64,000 nt of DNA from Patiria miniata (Eukaryota; Echinodermata; Asteroidea; Valvatida; Asterinidae), in NCBI RefSeq assembly GCF_015706575.1, contig NW_024037069.1, positions 32,881,315 to 32,945,314 on the forward strand. The letters run 5' to 3'. Position numbers and translations under genes: made by a program. The first letter of the stretch is position 1. Each line of letters opens with the position of its first letter. Of the stretch, positions 11,115-22,399 are shown piece by piece. The notes below the pieces were generated by a model, which worked only from the letters and a program-made list of their open reading frames with translations, was not told where the DNA came from and did not search any database.

Positions 11115-14100
11115 ATGGCACGACGGACCAACAGGTTGTGCTTATTGGTTCTCCTAATGCTGGGACTTTCAGCGGGTGAGTAGATGCAGTTAGAATTTAG
11201 CATTGTGATGATCTATATTCACCTCGATCGTTGCATCTACCTAGTATATTGGAGGGAAGTATAGGCAAGCCGTACGTCGGACCTACAAGGGTATAGTAAT
11301 ATCGAATTGACCGGCAGTTTGCTAGCTCTGTCGGAGCAACATGGGTCTAGGATGCTCGAGTTTTTTAGGCTCATCATTTTGATCTCTCTTGACCTTTTAC
11401 TCAAGTCGTGTTTCGTTATTTTTTTAGGGGGTAGGATGGGGGGAGCAGAGGGGTTGTTCCAAAGCTAGAGGTTATTGTTATACTTATGTCTAATGCATCC
11501 TTGATCTCATTCCATTTATGTGTAGTCGAATCTGAAGCCGATGACGATTCATGGCTAGGTGACTGGGGACCCACTCATTGGCTGGAGGAGCTATGCCACT
11601 GGGTCGGTAGGTAACAATCTAACATATGAACAATCCAATGAGCATTGGTACAGCCGAAAAACAAATCCAACACAGTTTGTAAGCCTATAGACCCTGTGTG
11701 CAGTGTTTTGGAGTTAGGCATTGTTTGTAATATTTGTGGGGCTGTATTATGGAACTAAATCTCGGCACGGCAGTTTGGTCAGAACAGAATAGTATAGGAG
11801 TATAAGGAATTATCACTCATTACGTCCCGTGATACCAGGGGCCAATTTCGTAGCGCTGCGTAAGCACCGTAAATATGCATAAGCACAAAAAAAACCTTGC
11901 TTAATATAATCAGGATACCGGCCAAAACTCCATGCGATGTACATTGCTTGTGACTGGTATTTAGCTTTGTTTACTTAAAATAAAAATCGCATAGAGTTTT
12001 GGTGGGTAACCTGATTATATTGAGCAAAGTTTTTTGTGCTTAAGCAAATGTTGTGCTTAAGCAGCTCTATGAAATTTGTGATTGGTTCACTGTCTGTTCA
12101 ACACGTAAACATGCTTAGTAGTAACATGACATTTCAAGTGTGGGTGCTGTGAATGATCTTTTCTGACCGAGAGATATTAGACAAAAGACATGTTGGCCAT
12201 TAAAAGTCCTGACGAAACTACACTGCATATGACAAACTGTAGATCTATGTTTTGGTTTTACATATTTATTATTTTTCCCGGCAGGAATGTGTGATGCCGT
12301 TTGCTACGGGGATCTCGGCTGTTTCTCCAACGAGTTAGCGTGTCACAGGGACTTCTTCCCCCCGATGCGGCCGGCTGAGATAGGTACGCGTTTCACGCTT
12401 CACACGCGCGGTAGTCGCAACGCGCCGGCCCCGTTGAACCGCACCGGCGGTGACGGTGCTCTCTGGCGGTGGGACTTCAGCGCCAAACGGAAGACGATTT
12501 TCATCATACACGGATGGGGTGAGACCGACAACAAGGCATGGGTGTTGGAGTTGAGGGACGCGCTACTTGACAAGGTTGGTGGTAGTATTCTTTTAAAAAA
12601 AATTCTGATTAAAGCCCGCACACCTGCCCGATTGCGTTTTATATTTGGTCACATGGTGATCACTCATATGATGACCAGTCAAATGATGACAGTCATGTGA
12701 CTTCCTTCGTGAATCTAATTGGTTAACATAAATATTACGCACAGTGAAATCGGATCCGGTGAAATCAGGTCCGAAAAAAAATTCAACATGTTTGATTTTA
12801 TCCGGTCGCCCGGCACAAACACGGTCAGATCTGTCCGAATTCTCAGCACACACCTCTGTGCGTTGGCCCGATGATCTGGGGAACCGGTCAAATCGGGAAG
12901 GTGTTCGCCGCCGGCTTAACGTTGCAGAATAATCGACAAACATCAGTGGACAGTGGCTTGATGGGGGCGGGGGGGGGGGGGGGTGTTTCGTGTCACGGGA
13001 TGCACACACCCTTCGTGAGTGTTGTAGTTGAATCCCTCACAAGTCCTCACAATCACAAGTCAATTACAAGTCCTCCAGTGTCAAGTCAAGCCGCAAGATA
13101 TTAAAATGAAGTATGGCATAAGGATTATATTTATGCACCCTTAAGGTTTATAATTATTCACCCAATGTTGCTAATTGAGACCAGTGGCGCACCCACTTCA
13201 TTTTATTTTTTGTTGGGGGGGGGGGGTTAAATTTGTTTTTGTAGTCCCACTTTTTGACCGTGGCGTTTGAGTAATATAATAGGGGTGGAAATGCCGCTAC
13301 CAACGTCAAAATAGTCCCCCCCCCAAAAAAAAAACAACAAAAAAAACAAAACAAAAAAAACCAACCCCAAAACAACCCACCAATTTCTGCGGCCAACAAT
13401 TTTGAGCGACTTCTAAAAAAACCAAATTTACCAAAAAATTTGAGCCCCCCTCCATATCCTGGGTGTGCCACTGATTGAGACCGAACTTCAGAAAGGATTT
13501 GAAATGAATTCGACTACAGTTTTGTTCAACCGTTCAGAATAATTTCTTTCCCTCTAGAAAATGGGACCCTCCGAGTACCCCCACCAGTGGCATAGCCCGG
13601 GGGGGGGGGGGGGGGGGGGGGGGGGAAGGGGGGGGGGGCGACGACAGTCCCCCCATGAAACCTTGTCGCCCCCCAGTCGCCCCCACTGAGATTTTGAGTT
13701 TCTCAAAATTATCATTGATCTACATGACGCCCCCCATGAAATGTTCCAGCCCCCCAGCGCCCCCCCCCCCCCCCCCCACTGAAAAATTCCTGGCTACGCC
13801 ACTGCCCCCCACCCTGCACCTTGGAAATACTTTTGTGAGAGAATTTCAGACTATCATTCTAAAATTCTGAAGATGAATAGGGCTAAAGGCAGACATCTCA
13901 TTGAAGTGCAATTTTTAAAGGCATTTCGGCGTTGCAAAACAGCATGTTTTGACAATATCAGATATTATTTATTTACAACGATTCAATAACACTTGGCACT
14001 GTTTCCTGTAAAACTGAAAACAAAGACACAGAAAGTGCGATTATCGTTATAATTATGGGGCGCCAATACAGAAACAAAATGAGCACATGAAATGTTGATT

Positions 14101-17100
14101 AGCCGTTATCATTTTCAACATTTTCTCATTGTGTATAATGTATCGTCCTAATCATTTTTGTCGTGTATCTGATGACAGGCTGACGCCAATGTGATAACCG
14201 TTGACTGGGAGGAAGGCGCCGACGAGCTGAACTACATGAAATCAGTGCAGAACATACGTGTGGTAGGACGCGAGGTCGCCATGACAGTCCAATACCTGTA
14301 CGCGCAGATGGGTGTGGATCGAGCAATGGTGCATCTTATCGGCCATAGCTTGGGTGCACATGCCGCAGGGTATGCTGGGAAACACTTACGGAACATTGGT
14401 CGAATCACTGGTGAGTTTAGGACAGTAAGGCCAAGTACAAAAAAAACGAACCAATTTCTCGACTGTGCTGGCTTCCTTTTTCCACCTTCCTCTCTTGTAT
14501 TCATACATTTTGCAATATTTTTCAAAATACAGGTTGAGTAAAAAAAACCCAGAAAACCCAAAGGGTGCCCCCATACTTTTAAAAAGATGTTCTGCATGTA
14601 GCGTTTTCCAAATCAAGGATATGAAAGCTCAATTAATAACTTTCTTTTAGTGAACGAATCGTTCAGATCGCTCATGTACTTTTCCAGTCATGGAATTTAG
14701 AACACCGTTTATGTTAACCTTGTCCACGGATCACAATAAAGGTATGTGATATTTTAGCAAAACAAAAACTATTTATATACCGAAAAAACACATCAGAACA
14801 CTCTCATAACCATGGTAACTGGCACTTATAACATTTATTTAAAATCTGCTGCTTCCAATGTTTAACTATCATGCTTTACAATGTCAAGAGTTTAAAGTCT
14901 TGCCTTGCCTTCTACTTGGCTTCCCGGAGACTTATGGGATTCTTCTGATATCATTTTCAGGATACGACACGGTTTCATTTTAACTGAAATATCCCGTTAC
15001 ATTAATGTAATCTGTGAAGGTTAAAAAACGGTGTTTGTGTTCAAAATTCCATAACTGAAGTACATGAGCGATTACAACGATTCTTTCACTAAACGAAAGC
15101 TTATTGATTGGGCTTTCATATCATGGATTTGGAAAACGCTACATGTAGAAATTCTTTTAATTTTTTTTTCAATATGTTGGCTTTTATTTCCAACAATATT
15201 GTACTATATAGAAAAAGGTAATGGCTCCTATGAAAACAGGTTTGTATCAGCAAAAGAGTCGGAAAAAAGGAAGAGTCCATTCGCTGGCTCCTTCACTTTT
15301 TCAAAAAGCCCGGACGAGACACTATTTTACTTTTCTATTCGGCCATGGAGTATTTTTTTTCGTATGGCGTTTAAATCTCAACCCCTTGCACAAAGCTGAT
15401 GAAACTCGCTCTATACAATTTGTCATGCCTTGTTTACATGATCTGAACTTAACAGAGATAATAAGGATTAAAAGAATGACTTTTTTTTACACGTACCGGT
15501 ATATAATAGGTCAACCTGTACATTAAACCTAAAGCCAAATAGCGAAATTTATAGTGAGAATTATTGTATACTCTCCTTCCTACTCTCCTCAGGTTTAGAC
15601 GCAGCGGGCCCCGGCTTCGAAAATACCGATGCCGGCTGCCGATTGGACCGAAGTGACGCCAAGTTTGTTGACGTCATTCACACAAGCGCCAATAGGCTGC
15701 TAGAAGGTGGTGCTGGCATAGAACAAAAGGTATATACAGTGTACTACAAAATCTGGAATTTCGCCAGTTAAGGTACAACGGACATTACAAATAATTATTG
15801 GAACCTCCTTGAATTACGCCGGACATTAGAAATAATTATTCGGAACCTCCTTTAATCGTTGAATCAAGATTTTACTTGCTTTTAATCATTCAGAGCCAAA
15901 ACACTTCTAAGGCTAAAAAAAAGTCTCCGGTTTCTGGTATGCGCGCGCGTCGCCGTAGCCATGCGCGTCGGCAAAATGAAAAAGTTTTTTTTTTCAATGA
16001 AAGATGATTTCTCAAAACCGCTGAACTCACTGGTTTGACTGGAATCCTGCTGCTGCAAAATTTTAACGTGTTTTTAGATTGGGTTATGGTCGAGAATAAG
16101 CTTTATGTGGCCTCTCTGGACTCCCATATATTTGCGCTAAGTTTAGTCGGGCACCATTTGCAGTGGCATCAGCCGACATTTGAAGCCAAGAAATCAGGGG
16201 AAAAAAAAAAAGCCGCGTCGCCGCACCACTTTTGGGCAAGCTCCATACCAGAAACCGGAGACTTTTTTTTGGCCTAATGGTTCACATTTTAAAAGAAACA
16301 GTGAGCATTGTGAAATTTTTGTCAGATTTGGATCAAGAGAATCTATACTAAAGCTCGTGCTCCAGAAAAGTATACATATAGGCGTACAGTCATTAAGATA
16401 ATACCGTACAAACGTTGTCAGTGCATGGCTGAACTTTCCATCGTGAGCGCCGTGCTTCTTGGAGCACAAAACCCGATTGGAATTAAGTGTAGCTTGCTGT
16501 CCTTGTATACAACTTTAGCTTGCGTAACGCTGTTAGAGATTCATGTGGCGCAAATGATCAATTTAGTTATGCCCAACACGATATGCATGAGACGGAGGGG
16601 TACCCCCCCCTCGTTCTCCCTATACCCTTTGCAAACCCTAGACTATTGTTACCTAACACCTCCCCCTAGATATCTCAAAAGAATTCCTGAGATTCTGGTA
16701 ACGCAATGACCAACACAAAAGAGGGGGGGGGGGGTGTTTCCCTCCGTACCCCCCCCCCCCATCTCCCTGTACCCTATGCAAACCCTACACTATTGTTACC
16801 TAACACCTCCCCCTAGATATCTCAAAAGAATTCCTGAGATTCTGGTAACGCAATGACCAACACAAAAGAGGGGGGGGGTGTTTCCCTCCGTACCCCCCCC
16901 CATCTCCCTGTACCCTGTGCATACCCTAGACTATTGTTACCTAACACCTCCCCTAGATATCTCAAAAGAATTCCTGAGATTCTGGTAACGCAATGACCAA
17001 CACAAAAGGGGGGGGGGGTGTTTCCCTCCGTACCCCCCCATCTCCCTGTACCCTGTGCAAACCCTAGACTATTGTTACCTAACACCTCCCCCTAGATATC

Positions 17101-17938
17101 TCAAAAGAATTCCTGAGATTCTGGTAACACAATATGACCTGGTAACACAAAAGGGGGGGGGGGGTCCCCTCCGTCCCATATCGCGCTACAGCTGAATTTA
17201 GTAAAGCCTATCGTTTGAAAGAAACAAACAACAACGAAAGAGTGGCCTTCGAGACTGGTCTTTTCCTGTGTCCTTATTCATGCTCTTTCGCAAGTGTTTT
17301 CGGGTGTCTTTTCTTTGACTCCCCGTACAAAACCGGACCGTGGACTGAGTCCTAAAACTGCCTTCACCATTCAAATGGTGGAAGAGCAATTAGCATGTGT
17401 AAAAGTGGCAGCTGTTTTGAAGACTCATTAAGTTACGAAGTTGTTTATTCCATCGGGGGTGGGGGTGGGGGAGGTTTGGAGGTGTATGGCTGGGTGGTTG
17501 ACCGTATCCCTTTACTTTCCTTTATCGTAGATAGGACACGTAGATTTCTACCCCAACGGAGGCCGGAGCCAACCCGGCTGCAAATGGTGGATGCTCGGTT
17601 GCAATCACGCGAGATCTCACGCCTACTTCACCCAGAGCCTGCGAGATTCCTGCCGGTTTCCCGCCGTGCCGTGCGAGACTCTGAGCGACTTCCGGTCGGG
17701 CAAGTGCCGGTCGTGCGGCCGTAGAGGGTGCCCTTCCATGGGGTACGAGGCGGTCCGAAACCGCGGCAGCCAGGGCAGCTACTACCTGAAAACTCTGGGA
17801 AGGAGTCCGTACTGTAACCCCAAGAAGTCTCGTTTCCGGGACAAGTTTCTCAGGCAGGGGTCGACAAATGACGTCATCACGACAAGAAAAAGAAAACTAG
17901 GTCTGACGAAGAAAAAACGCCAACAAGTGCACGGTTAA
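11115..17938 (+). CDS. Secreted pancreatic-lipase-family enzyme with mini-lid (6 exons)
   Basis: This gene encodes an enzyme of the pancreatic lipase family, secreted and expected to hydrolyse ester bonds of phospholipids or glycerides. Six exons are in phase with GT-AG introns: 11115-11175, 11526-11606, 12285-12574, 14179-14410, 15593-15729 and 17531-17938, giving about 402 residues. Residues 1-20 are a signal peptide (MARRTNRLCLLVLL...). The oxyanion-loop motif HGWGE is in exon 3. The nucleophile is Ser201 in GHSLGAH, the acid is Asp224 in GLDAAGP and the base is His293 in CNHARS. The lid lies between Cys284 and Cys291 and has only six residues, against about 23 in human pancreatic lipase. 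Such mini-lids mark phospholipase A1/galactolipase-type members, so that activity is inferred. There is no PLAT domain. The C-terminus (about residues 365-402) is strongly basic. An N-glycosylation motif (NRT) lies in exon 3. The start is the first ATG before a hydrophobic stretch; exon 1 and the 5'UTR are the least certain parts. Confidence 0.9.
11840..12078. mobile_element. MITE in lipase intron 2
   Basis: The ends GGCCAATTTCGTAGCGCTGC and GCAGCTCTATGAAATTTG are imperfect inverted repeats. Inner words ('cttaatataatcagg' and 'cctgattatattgag') continue the pairing. Non-coding, about 240 bp. Confidence 0.65.
12613..12916. mobile_element. PIF/Harbinger-like MITE in lipase intron 3
   Basis: The termini AGCCCGCACACC / GTGTTCGCCGCCGGCT are imperfect inverted repeats. 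The element is flanked by an exact TAA duplication at 12,610-12,612 and 12,917-12,919, as expected for PIF/Harbinger. The interior ('catgtgac', 'ggttaacataaatatt') matches the larger copy at 23,530-23,892 in opposite orientation. Confidence 0.7.
13182..13473. mobile_element. hAT-type MITE in lipase intron 3
   Basis: The terminal inverted repeats CAGTGGCGCACCCA / TGGGTGTGCCACTG and an exact 8-bp target duplication ATTGAGAC (13,174-13,181 and 13,474-13,481) identify a hAT-type non-autonomous element. G and C tracts lie inside. Confidence 0.85.
13585..13804. mobile_element. hAT-type MITE with long G/C tracts, intron 3
   Basis: The ends CAGTGGCATAGCC / GGCTACGCCACTG are inverted repeats. The flanks acccccac and ccccccac agree at 7 of 8 bases. 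The interior has a G tract of nearly 40 bases broken by one AA (about 13,600-13,638) and a C tract near 13,760-13,778. Confidence 0.75.
14529..15150. mobile_element. Long-TIR MITE, family L, copy 2 (lipase intron 4)
   Basis: This is the same family as 782-1,258. The left half contains 'ctgcatgtagcg' and 'tgtccacggatcac', and the right half carries the mirrored words 'gtacatgagcgatt' and 'cgctacatgtag'. The centre is larger than in copy 1 and holds unrelated sequence (about 14,760-15,000), so it may be an internal insertion or an older copy. Confidence 0.6.
15910..16275. mobile_element. TA-flanked MITE R2, type b (lipase intron 5)
   Basis: The termini are AGGCTAAAAAAAAGTCTCCGG and its mirrored CCGGAGACTTTTTTTTGGCCT, flanked by TA. 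The subterminal words 'tttctggtatgcgcgcg' differ from type a. The other type-b copy is at 29,793-30,164, in opposite orientation. Confidence 0.7.
16590..17180. repeat. Minisatellite, ~138-149 bp period, lipase intron 5
   Basis: Nearly four units start with 'tgcaaaccctagactattg' or a close variant at 16,628, 16,777, 16,917 and 17,055. Each unit also holds 'gaattcctgagattctgg', a G tract and a C tract. Unit length changes (149, 140, 138) come mainly from the homopolymer tracts. Confidence 0.9.
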
Positions 17939-19974
17939 TCGAGACATTGTAAACGTACACATCTAGGTATATGAACGAGATTTAAGGCCAAGGAATGTTC
18001 GTGCTTTAATATAAGTTCAACATTGTTACCCAAGACTCAACAATCCTGCACGTTGTATCGGATACACAGACACGTTTTTGCTACAAGTTGTTGGGATATA
18101 CAATAATTTGGTCATAGGCTGTATTCGATCATGTTGATGTGACATAATTTAGGTCTTGTATAAAACAAAAGAACGAATGTTTCATATTTCGTGCAATGGA
18201 AAGAACAATTTAATACGGTGACAGGCATGTTCCAATCCACTCAGCTTCGCCTCGTGTAAAGGAATGGAAAATGCCAATCTGTCATTTTATGAAATTATTC
18301 TTACTATCACACTCATAAACATATCTTATTATTTTGTAAATTGGCTTGTTATTTCTCATAAAGTGGATTTTTTTGAAGAACACTTGAAGAACATGCGTGA
18401 CGATCGCGGGGGGGGGGGGGGGGGAGTGGTCGCGGGAGGGGGAGTGGTCATGGGCGCCCGCCTCCAATTCTTTTTGTTTTGTTGCAGGAGTAGGCCTTCA
18501 GTTGATATGTATACAACTTGTGGTGCATACAACTGTATTTTTAAACGAAACATGATACAATAAATCACGGTTACTGCAACCTACACTCGACTTGGATCTT
18601 TTAAATGAAGCAAGTTGTCTTCACATGGTGCTACCGCAACAATTTATCTTATAGCCTCCATTAGTTAGAATTCACCTTACTGTCATGTCATCAGGAGTCA
18701 TCGGGAAAGTAAGACTTACACCAGGGCGTTCGATTAGCCATCACGTGATACTCTTGCCTGCATTAGTGTCAACCACCACTGTCTCTAGCGCGAGCGGGTC
18801 ACTGCCCGAGTGTGACCTTAATTTTCCCCAGAATGCCCGTCGAAAAACATGGCACCCAATAGACACATTTCGTGACTTCGGATTTCCTGGAGTGGGCCCC
18901 TTGAATTGACGGGAAAGCTTATCGAATGACGCCTGGGTAAACCAGTCCTACCCTATAGTCAACTGGCTTAATTCGATCCATTTTTATGCATGCAGTATGC
19001 AAGAATAGGTGCTTATAATGCACGGCGCGGCTACCATTTTGGATTTATGCAAATAAGGTATACCATTCCACTACAATTGCCAGGTGTCACCCTTCTTAAA
19101 ACATGCTTTGCATGGCCCATAGAGACTATATTCCGAATTTGGTGCTTAGGACCAGTCGGTCACGATTCCACCCATAAGCCATCTGATTACCCAGGAACTT
19201 GACGAGTGGCGAGGATTCACTGAAATCTACAAATCGCTCTTACCGGATTTCTTCCATATTTGCAACAGTGTAGGACACGAATGTGGAAAGTCCATCTGAG
19301 AGCCCCACTATTTCCGAAGGTAGCTTCGAGTTGACGCTGAATTTCGCTCAATAAATTAGGCCTAACTTAATCTAAAGGTTTTCGCAGCAATTTTAAAATG
19401 TTTATGATTCGAATTCACCGTTTGTAACATTTAAATTCGTCAATCAGACATCGATTTGGCGCACTTCCAATGTTTAATTTCATCTTTTGTCAGACAATTT
19501 CAAATTCATGAAAATTCAAACAATGAGCACACGTTTTCGTCCCGGAGTATTCAATTTCGTCTCGTCTACGCCCAATTCAAAATCGTGTTATTCAGAAATC
19601 TAATTCGTCCAACTGATTTGTTTCAGACGAATTCGATCTCTGAATGCTGCTTAGACAGCTTAGAAAACAGCTTAGACGAATTTGATCTGTAGTGTAATGA
19701 CGAATATTCTCGACCCAGTGACTAAAGAGGGTGACCAAAGTTTGAAATTGAATGGTAAATGACCAAATAGGTTTGGTTAAATGCGTGTGGATTTTTTTCT
19801 CGGAAATTGAATGTTAGAGTTGGTGAATTAAATGATTTTTATGTAGCTGGGAAAACCTATTTTAAAATTTAAAAGTATAGCTTGTATTTAGAACAGCATT
19901 TTATATTTATGTGGGGTCATTCCATTTTTTCTCTCCAAAAGATTCTTCCATTTTGTCGTGGGTTTTGGTTTCAG
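17939..19974. other. 3' flank of lipase gene; no second gene seen
   Basis: A possible poly(A) signal AATAAA lies at 18,559-18,564, about 620 bp after the lipase stop. A G tract lies at about 18,408-18,424. Around 19,440-19,690 the words 'aattcgtc' and 'gacgaatt' recur in both orientations, suggesting an old repeat. Nothing else is supported. Confidence 0.4.
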
Positions 19975-21606
19975 ATGGCGTTTCGTCTAGTTATGATTTT
20001 GCTCGTTGCCATGGTAACTCTGGATTCCGTGTGCAGTGATTTCACCAAGCTTTGCCCTGAGTTTCCTGGTAAGAAAAAGCATTATCAGCAAGAAATAAAA
20101 ATATTTTTAAATTTCTAAAGGAGGAGTTGAGGTGAGAGTGTCCCTTAACAAGATGCAATCACATTTTTCTCTCGAATTTGAAGTTTATACTGTATTTTCA
20201 AAACCCCATAAGATGGCTATACTGAGTGCATTGTTGCCGGGGTGCGTAATGTGTATTCCCAGGACGGTTGGGGCCAAGTCATGAATAATTCAGTAGTTTC
20301 GATCGGGCCAGTATGTTTATTCATGAGAACAGAACAATGGTATCAAGAGCAATGTTGTTATTTAGTCAACCAGTTACATTCAATTCAAGTACGGTTGTGG
20401 TCAAGTTAAACATAGTGGATAGCGAGATAAGCTACGGATGCAAAGATCCCTGGTTCGAACCACGTCGTAGCTGCTCTTTTCATCGAATGTTTCCTTCTCT
20501 CAATTTATTGTTGAAATATATTTAATTTGAGGAAAAAACGAGAACGCGGCATTATTTTACCCCGAGGTGGCGCTGTTGAATGAAAAAAGACACTTGAGAC
20601 ACAAGGTGGCGCTGGGTAGAAAACACTGGAAGCTGGTTACTGTAGATGGGTGCAACCCTGCAATAAAAATCTCATAGACACTAGTGCTAAATGTGCATAC
20701 CTAAAAATTCTTGTAAAAATACTCGGCACTCTCACAGCTATTCAAGCTGCACAGAGAAATGATGATCAACATGTCATCTTTCAGTTTCTTTTCATTTTTT
20801 GGTGGGTTGACCATTGACTTTTCGAGATATTCTCACCCAAAGAAGACGACCCCTATTTTCCCCAAAGCGGAAAAGTAGCCATCTTCAAAAACGATCCCTC
20901 CAAAACATGGCAACTTTCGAGTCCAATAACATCCAAAATGCTCAGAATTGGAAGCCCCAGGTCCAGGCCAGAGATTCATTGCCATATCTCTTCAATTCCC
21001 CAATTTGATGGCTCTCAAAACTCTCTAATATAGAATATTTTGAGGGTATAACTTTTATTCATGAGCTCGGCGGACGGATTTTTGGCCTATTTACAGGCAT
21101 GCACCCAGATGGTTGCAGACCAGAAAATTAACTGCCATAGGCCTCGGTGATAAAATACCCCCACTTTTCAATCAGGAAATAAAAAAACTCTGAAAGTGAT
21201 TGAGACACTCATAAAAAATAGAGCTTATTTCAGTTTTAAGGGTGTTTTGGGGAGAACTCCACCCAAAGAGGATCACCCCTAAAAAAAGTAGTCCTGAAGC
21301 CCATCGCAATTTTGAAAAATGATGTTCCTACGTTCCATGGCAAAATGAAGCTAAGTTTTTTAGGGCCTAATTTCATCCAAATTTCCCATTCACTGTTGCA
21401 GTCCTGATTATTCTTATATCAGGTCAATATACAGCTACAAGCAAGGCTCTTCAGAACAATATCCTCTTTTTTGTTTTTGTCTTTCTGCAGGAAGTAGACT
21501 TTTCTTAACCCCTTGGTATTACCCGGACTTGGCGTCAGCCCGGACACGCTGCGATGGATGTGGCATGAAGCTCTGCTCACTCGAGCAGCTGAAAACAGGC
21601 CTATAA
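19975..21606 (+). CDS. Small secreted cysteine-containing peptide, gene A
   Basis: I do not recognise the family. Two exons, 19975-20068 and 21491-21606, join in phase across a GT-AG intron and encode 69 residues. Residues 1-20 are a signal peptide (MAFRLVMILL...). The mature part has four cysteines: one in KLCPEF, then a C-terminal cluster RCDGCGMKLC. The intron holds an R1 repeat and a tRNA-like sequence. The ATG directly follows 'ggtttcag', so an upstream 5'UTR exon is possible. A poly(A) signal lies 75 bp after the stop. A mirrored second copy at 60,397-62,115 supports a real gene. The intron phase, signal peptide and paralogue are strong evidence; the role is unknown. It could be a peptide hormone, a defence peptide or another extracellular factor. 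Confidence 0.75.
20398..20478 (+). ncRNA. tRNA-like sequence with pol III B box (gene A intron)
   Basis: The words AGTGGATAGCGAG and TGGTTCGAACC resemble the A and B boxes of a tRNA promoter at about the right spacing. Full cloverleaf pairing is not evident, so this is probably a tRNA pseudogene or a SINE head. The mirrored copy is at 61,620-61,700. Confidence 0.4.
20643..21115. repeat. R1 repeat in gene A intron
   Basis: This copy of R1 is inverted relative to 238-690. Its ends are GATGGGTGCAACCCTG and GGCATGCACCCAGATGG. The mirrored copy at 60,895-61,372 lies in the intron of gene A', so the insertion came before the duplication. Confidence 0.7.
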
Positions 21607-21681
21607 CTTATATGTCTTATGTCTTGTATAAGTTTTAGTTTATTCTTACATTTTAACCTTTTCATCCCACCACCAGAAACA

Positions 21682-21687
21682 AATAAA
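21682..21687 (+). terminator. Poly(A) signal of gene A
   Basis: AATAAA 75 bp past the gene A stop codon, at a usual distance for a short 3'UTR. Confidence 0.5.
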
Positions 21688-21819
21688 TCCTGTCGGTCCA
21701 AGCTTCATATCAGCGTCTGACTCATCGGTATCTGTGAACATAAACATAACAAATCACCCTATATTAACAAAAAAAAAAAACACTTTATTTTGAGTATCCG
21801 ATGATTACTATGATATAGA

Positions 21820-22280
21820 ATAGGCGTGGCAAGCGGGGGGTAAGGGGGGGGGGGGGTATTTACCCCCCCCCCAATATTTTGTAAAGACTGCCCTTTTCTA
21901 TTCAAATGAGTGCCCTTTTTTCACCCGCACTTACCCCCCAATATTTTGTAAAGAGTGCCCTTTTTTAACAAGTGCCCTTTTAAAAAGTATGCGGTTGCCT
22001 TTTTGGTGCCATTGGCCGTTGCGGTGCCTTTTTTGTTAAATTCCCGCATGTATCTCCGTTAGAAGCACCATATATTGTCCGTTAGTGTGCATAATCGTCG
22101 GTTTTGAACAGCGCCACCTTCGACAGATGGTACAAGCTTTCCCCCCCCACACTATTTGATTTTACGGAGGCCAATTGTCCGGGGAAAAAAAAACGTGTCT
22201 ACATTTCAGCACGGATGTGCAAGTGCCCTTTTCAAAAAAAAAATACCCCCAATAAAAATGACCGTGCTACGCCACTCTAT
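21820..22280. repeat. Poly-G/C repeat with 'gtgccctttt' subrepeats
   Basis: G and C tracts at 21,842-21,874 are followed by several 'gtgcccttttt' words and end near 'gctacgccact'. It is likely another hAT-like non-autonomous element of the poly-G type. Its exact ends are not resolved. Confidence 0.4.
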
Positions 22281-22399
22281 AGGGCCTACACAACTTTGCT
22301 TGGCCAAAATGCAGGCTTAGTTTTACCTTTTCTTTTGACTTTAAATTCTTTAAGGGTTTTTATACTCTGTGAAACTGATTCCAAACTGTGGTCGCAGGG

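Noticed and set aside
12287-12700. Single 137-codon lipase frame
   Set aside because: The frame runs past a good GT donor at 12,575 into a MITE. The homology ends at ALLDK, and the next exon continues in phase at 14,179.
16590-17180. CRISPR-like spacing of repeats
   Set aside because: The units are long, contiguous and nearly identical throughout, with no unique spacers. This is a eukaryotic minisatellite.
21541-21606. Resemblance of the gene A C-terminus (LCSLEQL) to the insulin A chain
   Set aside because: The insulin-family pattern needs adjacent cysteines and a final cysteine with fixed spacing. Gene A has C-x2-C-x4-C and no final cysteine, so the match is probably chance.
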